From Neisseria sp. (GTDB taxonomy: Bacteria > Pseudomonadota > Gammaproteobacteria > Burkholderiales > Neisseriaceae), in contig NZ_JAUMUI010000007.1 of the NCBI RefSeq assembly GCF_030530745.1, positions 28,868 to 92,867 on the forward strand: a stretch of DNA of 64,000 nucleotides, given 5' to 3'. The position numbers were made by a program, and so were the translations under genes. The notes beneath the pieces were generated by a model. The model made no database searches. It worked only from the letters and a program-made list of their open reading frames with translations, and had not been told where the DNA came from. Positions 51,180-59,647 of the stretch are shown in pieces (position 1 is the first letter of the stretch; each line of letters opens with the position of its first letter).

Positions 51180-51515
51180 TCATCGGGCAAGCAGCCCGCG
51201 TAACAGGGTCTTGCTTTGTTTCAGCCCGTCAATCTGCCTGTCTATGGCGTTGAGCCGTTCCGTCAGCCTGCCGCGTAATTCGGTGCAGAAATCCTGCGGT
51301 TCGTCGCGCAGGCAGTCGCGCATGAGTGCCAGGTCTTTGAGCGGCACGCCCGTTTGGTTGAGCAGGACGATTTTTCGGACCGTGGCGATGTCGTCGGAGC
51401 TGTATTGCCGGTAGCCGTTTGCACTGCGTTTGGGTTCGACCAGGTTGAGCGTTTCGTAAAAGCGCACCATGCGCACGCTGATGCCGCAGGCGCGGGCGAG
51501 TTCGCCGATTTTCAT
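51180..51515 (-). CDS. MerR-family transcriptional regulator
   Basis: A 111-residue regulator: winged HTH (MKIGELARACGISVRMVRFYE, about 1-21), wing RSANGYRQY, then a dimerisation coiled coil with no obvious metal-binding cysteines. MerR proteins twist promoters with long spacers, so the divergent hydrolase gene 61 bases away is the likely target. ATG at 51515 with AAAGGG six bases before it. Confidence 0.85.
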   Translation of the reverse strand: MKIGELARACGISVRMVRFYETLNLVEPKRSANGYRQYSSDDIATVRKIVLLNQTGVPLKDLALMRDCLRDEPQDFCTELRGRLTERLNAIDRQIDGLKQSKTLLRGLLAR

Positions 51516-51576
51516 GTTTGACCCTTTCATTGTGTCATGGTTTAAAGTGCGGATTTTATACCGAAGGGAGTGAAGT

Positions 51577-52245
51577 ATGAACCGCCGTCAATTCTGTCTT
51601 GGCACCGCCGCACTGGCCGTTTCGGCCTGTACCGCAAAACCGCCATTTGGAAAAAGCTCAAAGATGAAACGCGCCTTTATCATCCACGGCTGGGGGGCAA
51701 CACCGAAGGATCATTGGTTTCCGTGGCTTGCAGGCAGCCTGAAAGCACGGGGCTATAGGGTGGATGTGCCGGCACTGCCCAATCCGACTGCTCCTGTTTT
51801 TAGCGACTGGCAGCACACGCTTGCCCGGCATATCGGCACGCCGCAGCCGGATGACCTGTTTGTCGCCCACAGTTTGGGCGGCATCACGCTGCTGCATTAT
51901 CTGTCGCAAACCCGCCCGAAAGAAATAGGCGGTTTGGTGCTGGTGTCGGCATTTGCCGAAAAGCTGCCCGCGCTGCCTGAAATCGAAGGCTATTCGATTG
52001 ATGATTATGTGGTGCAGGCCCGGCCGGACCTGCCTGCAATCCGCGCAATGACCGCCAATACCGCCTGCATCGTCAGCGGCAACGACAGCATCGTCGCACC
52101 CGAAGCCAGCCTGAAACTGGCAAATGCTTTGCAGGCGCGTGTGATTACCGTGCCGGACGCAGGGCATTTTCTGGCTTCGGACGGGTTTGACACATTGCCG
52201 CAAGTGTTGCAGGCGGTGGAAAATTTCCGCAGCAAGGGCGCATGA
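51577..52245 (+). CDS. RBBP9/YdeN-family serine hydrolase, lipoprotein-like start
   Basis: An alpha/beta hydrolase of 222 residues. It starts MNRRQFCLGTAALAVSAC, a twin-arginine-like signal with a lipobox (VSAC, Cys18); this is not usual for the family and may be a fusion. An internal Met (position 30) aligns with the normal start. Catalytic set: Ser in VAHSLGG (about 98-104), Asp in VSGNDS, His in PDAGHF. AGGGAG precedes the ATG. An AG-kingDUS lies within (51732-51743). Divergent from the MerR gene. Confidence 0.83.
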   Translation: MNRRQFCLGTAALAVSACTAKPPFGKSSKMKRAFIIHGWGATPKDHWFPWLAGSLKARGYRVDVPALPNPTAPVFSDWQHTLARHIGTPQPDDLFVAHSLGGITLLHYLSQTRPKEIGGLVLVSAFAEKLPALPEIEGYSIDDYVVQARPDLPAIRAMTANTACIVSGNDSIVAPEASLKLANALQARVITVPDAGHFLASDGFDTLPQVLQAVENFRSKGA

Positions 52246-52254
52246 AAGGAAACG

Positions 52255-52280
52255 CCGTCTGAACATGCTTTCAGACGGCA
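52255..52280 (+). terminator. AT-type uptake hairpin after the hydrolase gene
   Basis: GCCGTCTGAA (52255-52264) pairs with TTCAGACGGC (52271-52280); the right side reads TTCAGACGGCAT, the complement of the AT-DUS. Confidence 0.7.
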
Positions 52281-52398
52281 TCACGGTTTCAAACCGTATC
52301 TCTGTTTGCGTTAAAATCCCCCTCCATCCGAATGTGAAACCGTGTGAGCCCGCAGCCTGAAAGGCCGCCTGAAACGCAATGGTTTAAAGGAAAACCCT

Positions 52399-53628
52399 GT
52401 GCACAGCCTGAAAATGCCGCTCCTCCGATCCCTGCCCGCCCTGACTGCCGCGCTGCTGTTGGCCGCCTGCCGTGCCGAAAGCGCGCCCGCTGCCCCTGAA
52501 ACCGCCCTGCCGTCTCTGGTGCGGGCGGAGGTGGGCAACGCCGCGCCCGTGCGCCAGATTGCCGCCGCCGAAGACGGCCTGTATCTGGTTGATGAGGCGG
52601 GAAAACTGTTCCGTCTCGGCTCAAACGGGCAGACGGAAGCCTTGGCGGAAGGCTTTGCGCCCGATGTTTTGTTGGGGGCGGAAGAAGGCCTGGCGGTAGG
52701 AGGTTGGCGCGATAACGGCGGCCTGCTCCGGCTCAATGCGTGGCGGGCAGAGGGGCATCAGGCCTACGGCTATTTCCCCGCCGCCGCACATGCCGCATCC
52801 GTGTGGCATTCAGGCTGCCTGATTGCCGCTGCCGAAGCGGGCGGGGCGGCCTACCCCGTGCGAGCCTGTCCTCAGAAGGAAACCCTGAACATCCGTGCCG
52901 AACGCCGCGACATCACGCTGCTGCCCGACAGCCGCCCCGTGCTGTGGCAGGGCAGGGCGGCCGTATTGGGCAGCCCCGATGCGCACAGCTACCGCCACGG
53001 CGTGTTGGGCGACGGCATCGAGGCGAAAACGCTCTACCTTCTCGACACGCAAACCCTGCGCGATGCAGCCGAACCGTTTACCCTGCCTGCGGGGCTGGTG
53101 TTTGAAAACAATACCGTGGCCGCATACGGCGGCAAAATCGCCGCAGTCGTTTCGGGCAGCGGCGCGGGCGCACGCACGGTGGTGCTGGCGCTGCAAAACG
53201 GCCGCTGGCAGATCGAATCGCAAAGCACGCCGCTGCCTGAAAACCGCTGGCAGTCGCCCTTTGTGTTTGACGGCGCGCTGTATGCGGTGCAGATGCCGCA
53301 TCTGGCGGGCAGGCTGGTGCGTTACACCGCAGCGGCGGGGGGCAGGCTTTCGGAGCGGGAACTGGGCGGCGGCCTGAGCAACCACGCCATGGGTTCGCGC
53401 GATACAAATATCGGCGCGGTGCTGCCCGCCTATGCCCTTATCCCGCAGGCAGGCTACCGCCGCCTTTATGCGCTGGACAAAACAGGCCGCCTGCACCGCC
53501 TCGAACCCGAACTGCCCGCACGGATTGTCCGCAGCGCGGTGCAGGGAAGCCGCAGCTACTGGCTGCTGGCCGACAGCAGCGTGTGGGTGTGGCGGCAGCC
53601 TGAAACGGAGCGGATATCCGGCGGGTAG
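52399..53628 (+). CDS. Putative lipoprotein, 409 residues, possible beta-propeller
   Basis: Starts at GTG 52399 with AAGGA seven bases upstream (an ATG five codons on is also possible). Signal with lipobox LLAAC (Cys24). The mature protein has repeated short strands (GLYLVDEAGKLFRL, LYAVQMPHLAGRLVRYTA, LYALDKTGRLHRLEPE) of the sort seen in beta-propellers. No known family. GC-rich codon use and Kingella-type uptake sequences (52809-52820, and a near match at 53594) set it apart from flanking DNA. Confidence 0.75.
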   Translation: MHSLKMPLLRSLPALTAALLLAACRAESAPAAPETALPSLVRAEVGNAAPVRQIAAAEDGLYLVDEAGKLFRLGSNGQTEALAEGFAPDVLLGAEEGLAVGGWRDNGGLLRLNAWRAEGHQAYGYFPAAAHAASVWHSGCLIAAAEAGGAAYPVRACPQKETLNIRAERRDITLLPDSRPVLWQGRAAVLGSPDAHSYRHGVLGDGIEAKTLYLLDTQTLRDAAEPFTLPAGLVFENNTVAAYGGKIAAVVSGSGAGARTVVLALQNGRWQIESQSTPLPENRWQSPFVFDGALYAVQMPHLAGRLVRYTAAAGGRLSERELGGGLSNHAMGSRDTNIGAVLPAYALIPQAGYRRLYALDKTGRLHRLEPELPARIVRSAVQGSRSYWLLADSSVWVWRQPETERISGG

Positions 53629-53710
53629 CCGGGGATTGGAAAAAGTAACTGAAAACATCCATTTGCATGATATATTGAGGATTCTCACAGATATCTGATG
53701 GAGTATTTCT

Positions 53711-54079
53711 ATGTATCCGGTCAATTTTGTATTCAAAAAACACTTGGGGCTGCTAGGCTGCTGTCTGCTGCTCGACGGCTGCGCCTTACTCGACGGCGGT
53801 ACAACGTTTAGTGGCGAAAGTACGACTTTCGGCGGCAACAATGCCTTGCGTAACGACGTATTGAGAAACATTAAAATAGTGGACGGTTGTACCCGTATCG
53901 ACAGCGTTCACGCCGAAATCAAAAACATCCGCACCAAAGGCGAACTCAAAATAGAAGAATTATGGACGGTGCAGGGCTGCGGTGGACAACGCAGCCACCC
54001 TGTTACCCTGTATCCTGTTTACGGAGGCGGAACGATGATTAACATCTCCGTTCCGCCGAAAAGAAAAAGTAAACCCTGA
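53711..54079 (+). CDS. Small lipoprotein, 122 residues, unknown function
   Basis: MYPVNFVFKKHLGLLGCCLLLDGCAL carries a signal with two possible lipidation cysteines. The mature part is Gly/Thr-rich at first, then VDGCTRIDSVHAEIKNI and WTVQGCGGQRSHPVTLY. I do not recognise it. GATGGAGTATTTCT precedes the ATG. It is followed by an AT-type uptake sequence at 54087-54098. Confidence 0.65.
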   Translation: MYPVNFVFKKHLGLLGCCLLLDGCALLDGGTTFSGESTTFGGNNALRNDVLRNIKIVDGCTRIDSVHAEIKNIRTKGELKIEELWTVQGCGGQRSHPVTLYPVYGGGTMINISVPPKRKSKP

Positions 54080-54217
54080 TCAAACAATGCCGTCTGAAAG
54101 ATAAGGTCTCAGCGCACATTCGCCTGACAAGTGCAACTTTCTATCAACAGAAAAGGCCAGTATGCGGTAGCATACTGCCCTCCCTTTAAAAAACAACCAA
54201 CCGATGGAGAACACACG

Positions 54218-54865
54218 ATGAAAATCCTGGTTAATATCTTCCACCCCAAACTGGACACTTGTAAACCGCCTGTGGGCGGAGCGTTTAGCGGGCGAACCCA
54301 ATGTTACGGTCCGCAAGCTCTACGAACTTTACCCCGACGGCAAAATCGACGTCGCTGCCGAACAAGCGGTGCTGTTGGAACATGACCGCTTGGTATTCCA
54401 GCATCCGTTTTACTGGTATTCCATACCGCCTTTGATGAAGCAGTGGCTGGACGACGTGCTGACCTACAACTGGGCGTACGGCCCGCAGGGGAAAGCCTTG
54501 GTGGGAAAAGAATGGGTATCGGCGATTTCCACGGGCGGGCCGGCACATTCCTATCAGGCATGCGGCTATAACGGCTATTCTATGAGCGAATTTCTCAAAC
54601 CCTTGCAACAAACTGCCAACCTGATTCAAACCAAATTCCTGCCCGCCTTTGTTTTTCACGGTGCGGTAGGGGCTTCAGAAGCCGATGTGCGCCAATCCGC
54701 CGAAGATATGGTGAAGCACATTACCGATCCGCTGTTAGACCCGCAAAAACGCTTGGCGGCATTGCGGCACGCCAAGCCTATGAATTTTTCGGTTTTGAAC
54801 GCTGGCCGGTGGCACGCTACTTTAAACCGCTGACCAAGCAGAATTCGGAAGAGCATCGAAAATAA
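54218..54865 (+). pseudogene. Frameshifted NAD(P)H oxidoreductase (KefF/flavodoxin-fold family)
   Basis: The start MKILVNIFHPKLDTC and later QHPFYWYSIPPLMKQWLDDV, KEWVSAISTGGP and RYFKPL match the FMN-dependent KefF/MdaB-like family. Reading must shift twice: one extra base near 54261-54263 (TGTAAACCGCC, where TGT AAC CGC would restore the frame) and one missing base near 54773 (CCAAGCCTATG). Restoring both gives a protein of about 215 residues to TAA at 54863. The two shifts compensate in sign but leave a long misread stretch. Sequencing error cannot be excluded. Confidence 0.8.
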
Positions 54866-54876
54866 GGAGGAAAAAC

Positions 54877-55308
54877 ATGACCGCATCCCGCCAAAACCTC
54901 CCCCGCTATTGGGTTGCCGTTGTTTCGGCAAACCATGTTGCCGTCGGTGTGGCCGCAGGCTTCTGCCAAGCCTGCCACGGCAAAGCCGCCCCGCTCAAGC
55001 GCATGAAACAGGGGGATTATCTCCTGTATTACAGCCCCAAAACCGACTTGCACGGCAGTGAAAAACTGCAAGCCTTTACCGCCGCAGGCAAAATGACTGA
55101 TGAGCGAGTCTATCAGTTCGAAATGTCGCCCGATTTTATTCCTTACCGGCGTGATGTTCTTTATTATCAGCCTGTAAAACCCTGCCCCATCGAATACGCC
55201 CGCCTGCATCCCGAATGGAAAAGCTATGCAAGCCGGCTTCGTTATGGCTTTTTTGAAGTGAGCAAGGATTTTTATCTCTATATTTTTAATGAAATGAAAC
55301 AAGCATAA
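54877..55308 (+). CDS. EVE-domain protein
   Basis: A 143-residue EVE (PUA-like) domain protein, a fold that binds modified nucleobases in nucleic acids. WVAVVSANHVAVGVAAGFCQA (about 12-32), MKQGDYLLYYSPK (about 43-55), and the C-terminal FFEVSKDFYLYIFNEM match the small standalone EVE proteins. AAGGAGG precedes the ATG, 11 bases after the pseudogene stop, so both were once one operon. Last gene of the atypical block. Confidence 0.88.
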   Translation: MTASRQNLPRYWVAVVSANHVAVGVAAGFCQACHGKAAPLKRMKQGDYLLYYSPKTDLHGSEKLQAFTAAGKMTDERVYQFEMSPDFIPYRRDVLYYQPVKPCPIEYARLHPEWKSYASRLRYGFFEVSKDFYLYIFNEMKQA

Positions 55309-55363
55309 ATCAGCCTGCGTAACAATAAAATCATAAAATCGTTGAGAGAGGGGATTGGCAGTC

Positions 55364-55423
55364 TAAATTTTCTTATCATTGTCGGGCAGTCGTTTTGTTC
55401 TAAGAAAATGATAATGAAATTTT
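55364..55423. promoter_or_regulatory. Imperfect inverted repeat upstream of the ABC permease gene, Fur-like
   Basis: TAAATTTTCTTATCATT (55364-55380) matches the complement of 55407-55423 (AATGATAATGAAATTTT) at 14 of 17 positions. The right arm contains ATGATAATGA, similar to half of a Fur box. It lies 100 bases before the permease ATG. Confidence 0.4.
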
Positions 55424-55523
55424 GCAATTATGCTGTTCTGATTAGGCGGGGCTCTTGTTCAATTTCTTGATAAAATCGAATTTCCCGCTGCAAACGGCGG
55501 GTTTGAAACCATAAAGGAACCTT

Positions 55524-56273
55524 ATGAAAACAAACAACTACCTTCCAGGCAGCTTGGGGCTGCTGCTTTTGTTCGGCCTGTGGCAGGCCGGCACGCTGCT
55601 GCTGGCGCAGAATATGCCGCTGGCCAACCTGCTCGCGCCTGCGCCCGCATTGGGCAACCTCGGCACACTGCTGGCAGACGGCCAGTTGTGGCCGCATATC
55701 TGGGCCAGTTTGCAGCGCGTGTTTGTGGGGCTGTTTTTCGCACTGCTGATCGGTGTGCCGGTGGGTTTTGCGCTGGGTCTGTCGCCGAAAACAGAGCAGG
55801 CTTCCGGCCCGTCGTTTCAGTTTCTGCGCATGATTTCCCCTTTGTCGTGGATGCCGGTGGTGGTGATGCTGTTCGGCATCGGTGATGCGCCCGTCTATTT
55901 CCTGCTTGCTTTTGCCGCCGTGTGGCCGATTATCCTCAACACCGCATCGGGCGTGAAAAACATTAACAAACAGTGGTTGGAGCTGGGGCGATCGCTCTCG
56001 GCAACCAAAGGTGAAATGCTGTTTAAAATCATGCTGCCTGCGGTAACGGGCGATATTCTCAACGGCCTGCGGCTGGCCATCGGCATCGTATGGGTGGTGC
56101 TGGTGCCGTGTGAGATGCTGGGCGTAAACGAGGGTTTGGGCTATTTTATTCTCGACACCCGCGACCGCTTGGCTTATTCGGAGCTGATGGCCGCCATCGT
56201 GTTAATCGGCTTGATCGGCTGGGCGCTCGACAGCGGCGCACGGCGGCTGGGAGCGTGGTGGAAGCACGGCTGA
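55524..56273 (+). CDS. NitT/TauT-type ABC importer, permease
   Basis: Inner-membrane subunit, 249 residues with six predicted helices in the SsuC/TauC layout. The EAA-type cytoplasmic loop contains LGRSLSATKGEMLFKIMLPAV (about 155-175), the ATPase-docking motif. Partners: ATPase at 46399, binding lipoprotein at 49207. It is separated from them by the 50.5-55.4 kb block. AAAGGAACC precedes the ATG. Confidence 0.9.
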   Translation: MKTNNYLPGSLGLLLLFGLWQAGTLLLAQNMPLANLLAPAPALGNLGTLLADGQLWPHIWASLQRVFVGLFFALLIGVPVGFALGLSPKTEQASGPSFQFLRMISPLSWMPVVVMLFGIGDAPVYFLLAFAAVWPIILNTASGVKNINKQWLELGRSLSATKGEMLFKIMLPAVTGDILNGLRLAIGIVWVVLVPCEMLGVNEGLGYFILDTRDRLAYSELMAAIVLIGLIGWALDSGARRLGAWWKHG

Positions 56274-56315
56274 TGGGGCAATACTGCGACGGTTAAGTCA
56301 AGCCGACATTGTTAT

Positions 56316-56560
56316 ATAGCGGATTCAATTGCTTCGATACAAGGCGGGCCGCAGGCAGTGCAAATAGCGGCTTAAATTTAAAAGAGGACAAGGCGGCGAA
56401 GCTGTAGGCAGTACAGATGGTACGGAACCGGTTCTGTTGCCGCTTCAGCGGCTCACAAAACCGTTCTCTTTGAGTTAAGGCGGGGTAATGCCGTACCGTT
56501 TTAAATTTAAGCCGTTATATTTGCACCGCCTACAGTCCTCCGCCTTGCTTCAATTTAAAT
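56316..56560. mobile_element. Correia-type element (CREE) inside a larger inverted-repeat flank
   Basis: The core (56364-56518, 155 bp) has TIRs ATAGCGGCTTAAATTTAAAA and its complement, 19 of 20 matching, and the family's internal order: GGACAAGGCGGCGAAG, GTACGG, GTTCTCTTTGAGTTAAGG, TGCCGTACCG. 155 bp is the long CREE form. Outside it, CAATTGCTTCGATACAAGGC on the left and the complement of the right flank (TGAAGCAAGGCGGAGG..CTGTAGGCGGTGCAAA) form a second, imperfect inverted repeat. Confidence 0.83.
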
Positions 56561-56561
56561 G

Positions 56562-56597
56562 CGGCAGGCCGTCTGAAAGCTTTCAGACGGCCTGCCG
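56562..56597 (-). terminator. DASS transporter gene terminator (uptake-sequence pair)
   Basis: CGGCAGGCCGTCTGAAA (56562-56578) and its exact complement (56581-56597) lie 23 bases after the stop of the reverse-strand transporter gene. Confidence 0.75.
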
Positions 56598-56619
56598 TTA
56601 TACCAATTTATTCAAGAAC

Positions 56620-58023
56620 TCAAGCGTAAAACGCATAGGCCCAAAAAGCAACAAGGAATATACAGAGGATGTTCAGCAGCATTCCCACACGCATCATATC
56701 TTTCTGTTTCACCAAACCCGTGCCGAATACGATGGCGTTGGGCGGGGTGGCCACCGGCAGCATAAAGGCACAGGAAGCGCCGATGCCGATAACGAACACC
56801 AAAACTTCTTTCGGCAGCCCCATTTGAGTGGCGACACTGGCAAAAATGGGAACCAAAAGTGCGGCCGAGGCGGTATTGCTGGTGAACTCGGTGAGAAAAA
56901 CAATAAATGCCGCCAAAGCAATAATCACCACTAAAGGATGGGCTTGCACGAAGGTGGTGGCAAGCTGCTGCCCCAATGCTTCCGATGCGCCGGATACCTG
57001 CAAAAGGCTGCTCAGGGCTATGCCGCCGCCGAAGAGCATCAGCACGCCCCAGTCGGTGTTGCGGGCGACTTCTTTCCAGCGGGCCACGCCGAAAACCACC
57101 ACGGAAACGGCAGCCGCGATTGCAATAACGGTGTCAGGGTTTGAAATGCCGAAAGCGTCTTTGATTTTAGAGCTGAGCACCCATGCCAGGGCCGCAGAGA
57201 AAAAAATCAGCAGGGCCAGTATACGGTGCAGCGTCCAAGGAATATGCTCGGATTTTATTTCTACGCGCTGGTTGAGGTTGGGGCGCAGGATAACATAGAG
57301 TGAAACCAGCATCAGCGGCAGGATCAGCAGCATCATGGGCAGACCCATTTTCATCCAGTCGGCAAAACCCAAATCCAAAGCTTTGGCGGCAATGGCGTTG
57401 GGGGGCGAGCCTACGATGGTGCCCAGCCCGCCGATGCTGGCGCAGTAGGCGATGCCGAGGAGGACAAACACAAAAGTATTGCGTTCTTTTTCACGGTCGA
57501 GGTGATCCATCATACCTATGGCCAACGGCAGCATCATGGCGGCGGTGGCGGTGTTGCTGATGAACATCGATAAAACCGCAGTGGCGGCAAACAGCAGCAA
57601 TACCGCCACCTTCATATTGCCGCCCGACAGCGACAGCAGCCATACGGCGATTTTGCGGTCGAGCCGCTGCATGTGCAGGCCTGCCGCCAAGGCGAAGCCG
57701 CCGAAGAAAATATAGATAATCGGATCGGAAAAACTCGACATGGCTTTTTTAATGTCCATGTCGGGGAAGCCTAAAACAGCAGCCAAGAGCGGCACCATCA
57801 ATGCGGTTACGGTGATGTGCACCGCTTCGGTAAACCACATGATGGCCACAAACACCAACACGGCAATGCCTTTGTTGGCAGTGGGCTCGTAGGGCAGGAT
57901 ATGATAGACGCAAAAGCCGATAAGGGCTGCGATAACGGCGGTAATCAGGCCTTTAAAATCGGTTATCGGTGCCTGGGCACTGAGCAGTTCGATATATTCC
58001 GGCCGGTTTTTGTCGGGAGTCAT
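56620..58023 (-). CDS. DASS-family anion/dicarboxylate:sodium symporter
   Basis: A 467-residue inner-membrane symporter with about 11-12 predicted helices. The two SNT motifs that bind sodium and substrate are present: SNTATAAMMLP in the first half and TSNTASAALLVP in the second, plus ATPPNAIVFG. Substrate could be sulfate, succinate or similar. I placed the start at the ATG 58023; upstream frame is open but not conserved. Its terminator abuts the Correia element. Confidence 0.9.
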   Translation of the reverse strand: MTPDKNRPEYIELLSAQAPITDFKGLITAVIAALIGFCVYHILPYEPTANKGIAVLVFVAIMWFTEAVHITVTALMVPLLAAVLGFPDMDIKKAMSSFSDPIIYIFFGGFALAAGLHMQRLDRKIAVWLLSLSGGNMKVAVLLLFAATAVLSMFISNTATAAMMLPLAIGMMDHLDREKERNTFVFVLLGIAYCASIGGLGTIVGSPPNAIAAKALDLGFADWMKMGLPMMLLILPLMLVSLYVILRPNLNQRVEIKSEHIPWTLHRILALLIFFSAALAWVLSSKIKDAFGISNPDTVIAIAAAVSVVVFGVARWKEVARNTDWGVLMLFGGGIALSSLLQVSGASEALGQQLATTFVQAHPLVVIIALAAFIVFLTEFTSNTASAALLVPIFASVATQMGLPKEVLVFVIGIGASCAFMLPVATPPNAIVFGTGLVKQKDMMRVGMLLNILCIFLVAFWAYAFYA

Positions 58024-58336
58024 GGCTTGTTTCCTGTATGGTGGAAAAACGGCAGGCAGGGCACCTGCCGGGTGTTGGATTCGGTCGGCAGTATAAGTGT
58101 AAGCCGATGTAGCTGTAAAGAATCTGTAAACAAGTCTGCTATGCCGTCTGAAAATATTATTCAGACGGCCGGGGGGGCTTTGCAAAAATCAAAGCATGCC
58201 CTTAAAAAAACGAACCCCGTTATTTTCTCATGTATGGGAATGACGGGGTTGGCGCGTTTCAGATGGCCATTAAGGTATTGGGGATTGTCTGAAATTTTTG
58301 AAAAATCCTGCCGGTTCCGGAAGGCGGCCTTCGGCA
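58024..58336. other. Gap between the DASS transporter and rarA
   Basis: Holds an uptake-sequence hairpin (58143-58169; the outer left side reads ATGCCGTCTGAA) and a hairpin AACCCCGT..ACGGGGTT (near 58214-58247) whose loop contains GGGAATGACG, reminiscent of dRS3. No gene seen. Confidence 0.5.
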
Positions 58337-59647
58337 TTACCGGGTGCCGCCTGCCTCGTCATCAAGCTGTTTGAGCCAGGCAAGCTTTTCGCCGATTTTG
58401 ATTTCGAGGCCGCGCGGCGCGGGTTGGTAGAAATCCGGCTCGGCCAGGCCGTCGGGCATATAGCTTTCGCCGGCAGCGTAGGCGTGCGGCTCGTCGTGGG
58501 CGTAACGGTATTCGCGGCCGTAGCCCAACTCTTTCATCAGTTTGGTGGGGGCGTTGCGCAGATGCACGGGCACTTCGTCGCTAGCGTTGTTTTTCACGAA
58601 ATCGCGCATTTGGTTGTAGGCCGTGTAGCCTGCGTTGGATTTGGCGGCGGCGGCCAGATAGAGCACGGCCTGCGCCAGCGCGAGTTCGCCTTCGGGCGGG
58701 CCCAAGCGCTCGTAGGTGTCGGCGGCTTCATTGGCAATCTGCATGGCGCGCGGGTCGGCCAGGCCGATGTCTTCCCAAGCCATGCGTACAATGCGGCGGG
58801 CAAGGTAGCGCGGGTCGGCACCGCCGTCGAGCATACGGCAGAACCAATACAGTGCGGCGTTGGGGTGGGAGCCGCGCACGGATTTGTGCAGCGCGGAGAT
58901 TTGGTTGTAGAAACTTTCGCCGCCCTTGTCGAAGCGGCGGATTTGCGCGCCCAAACTGTCGGCCAGAAAAGCAGCATCGAGCGCGTGGATGCCGCGTGTG
59001 GCGGCAGCGCGCAATAATTGTTCCATCAGATTGAGCATACGGCGCGCATCTCCGTCGGCCGTCTGAACTAAAAGCTGACGCGCTTCTTCGTCAAACGCAA
59101 AACCTTGATAATCGGGCAGGGCAAGCACTTTATCGGCCAGCGTCTGCAAATCCTGTTCGCCCAAAGCCTGCAACACATACACTTGCGCGCGGCTCAACAG
59201 GGCGGGGTTGACTTCGAACGAAGGGTTTTCGGTGGTGGCGCCGATAAAGGTGAGCAGGCCGCTTTCCACATGGGGCAGAAACGCATCCTGCTGGGCTTTG
59301 TTGAAGCGGTGTACTTCGTCGACAAACAAAATCGTTGCGCGCCCCTGTTGCAGGGCAGTTTCGGCTTTCAGAATGGCTTCGCGGATGTCTTTCACGCCCG
59401 AAAACACGGCCGACACGGGCAGAAACTGGGCGTTAAAACTCTGCGCCAGAATCCTCGCCAGCGTGGTTTTGCCCACGCCCGGCGGCCCCCACAGCAGCAT
59501 GGAATGCGGCTTACCGCCTTCCACCGCCACCCGCAGCGGTTTGCCTTCGCCGATTAAGTGCTGCTGGCCGATAACGTCGTCGAGCGAATGCGGGCGCAGG
59601 CGTTCGGCGAGCGGGGCATCGGGCCGGCGGGAGAAGAGGTCTGGCAT
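58337..59647 (-). CDS. rarA: Replication-associated recombination protein RarA (MgsA)
   Basis: AAA+ ATPase acting at stalled forks. 436 residues: PLAERLRPHSLDDVIGQQHL (about 12-31), Walker A GPPGVGKTT (about 54-62), Walker B ILFVDEVHRF, sensor 1 GATTENPSF, and the C-terminal tetramerisation domain with KSVRGSHPNAALYW. ATG at 59647 near an uptake-free upstream region. Divergent from the acetyltransferase gene. Confidence 0.95.
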   Translation of the reverse strand: MPDLFSRRPDAPLAERLRPHSLDDVIGQQHLIGEGKPLRVAVEGGKPHSMLLWGPPGVGKTTLARILAQSFNAQFLPVSAVFSGVKDIREAILKAETALQQGRATILFVDEVHRFNKAQQDAFLPHVESGLLTFIGATTENPSFEVNPALLSRAQVYVLQALGEQDLQTLADKVLALPDYQGFAFDEEARQLLVQTADGDARRMLNLMEQLLRAAATRGIHALDAAFLADSLGAQIRRFDKGGESFYNQISALHKSVRGSHPNAALYWFCRMLDGGADPRYLARRIVRMAWEDIGLADPRAMQIANEAADTYERLGPPEGELALAQAVLYLAAAAKSNAGYTAYNQMRDFVKNNASDEVPVHLRNAPTKLMKELGYGREYRYAHDEPHAYAAGESYMPDGLAEPDFYQPAPRGLEIKIGEKLAWLKQLDDEAGGTR

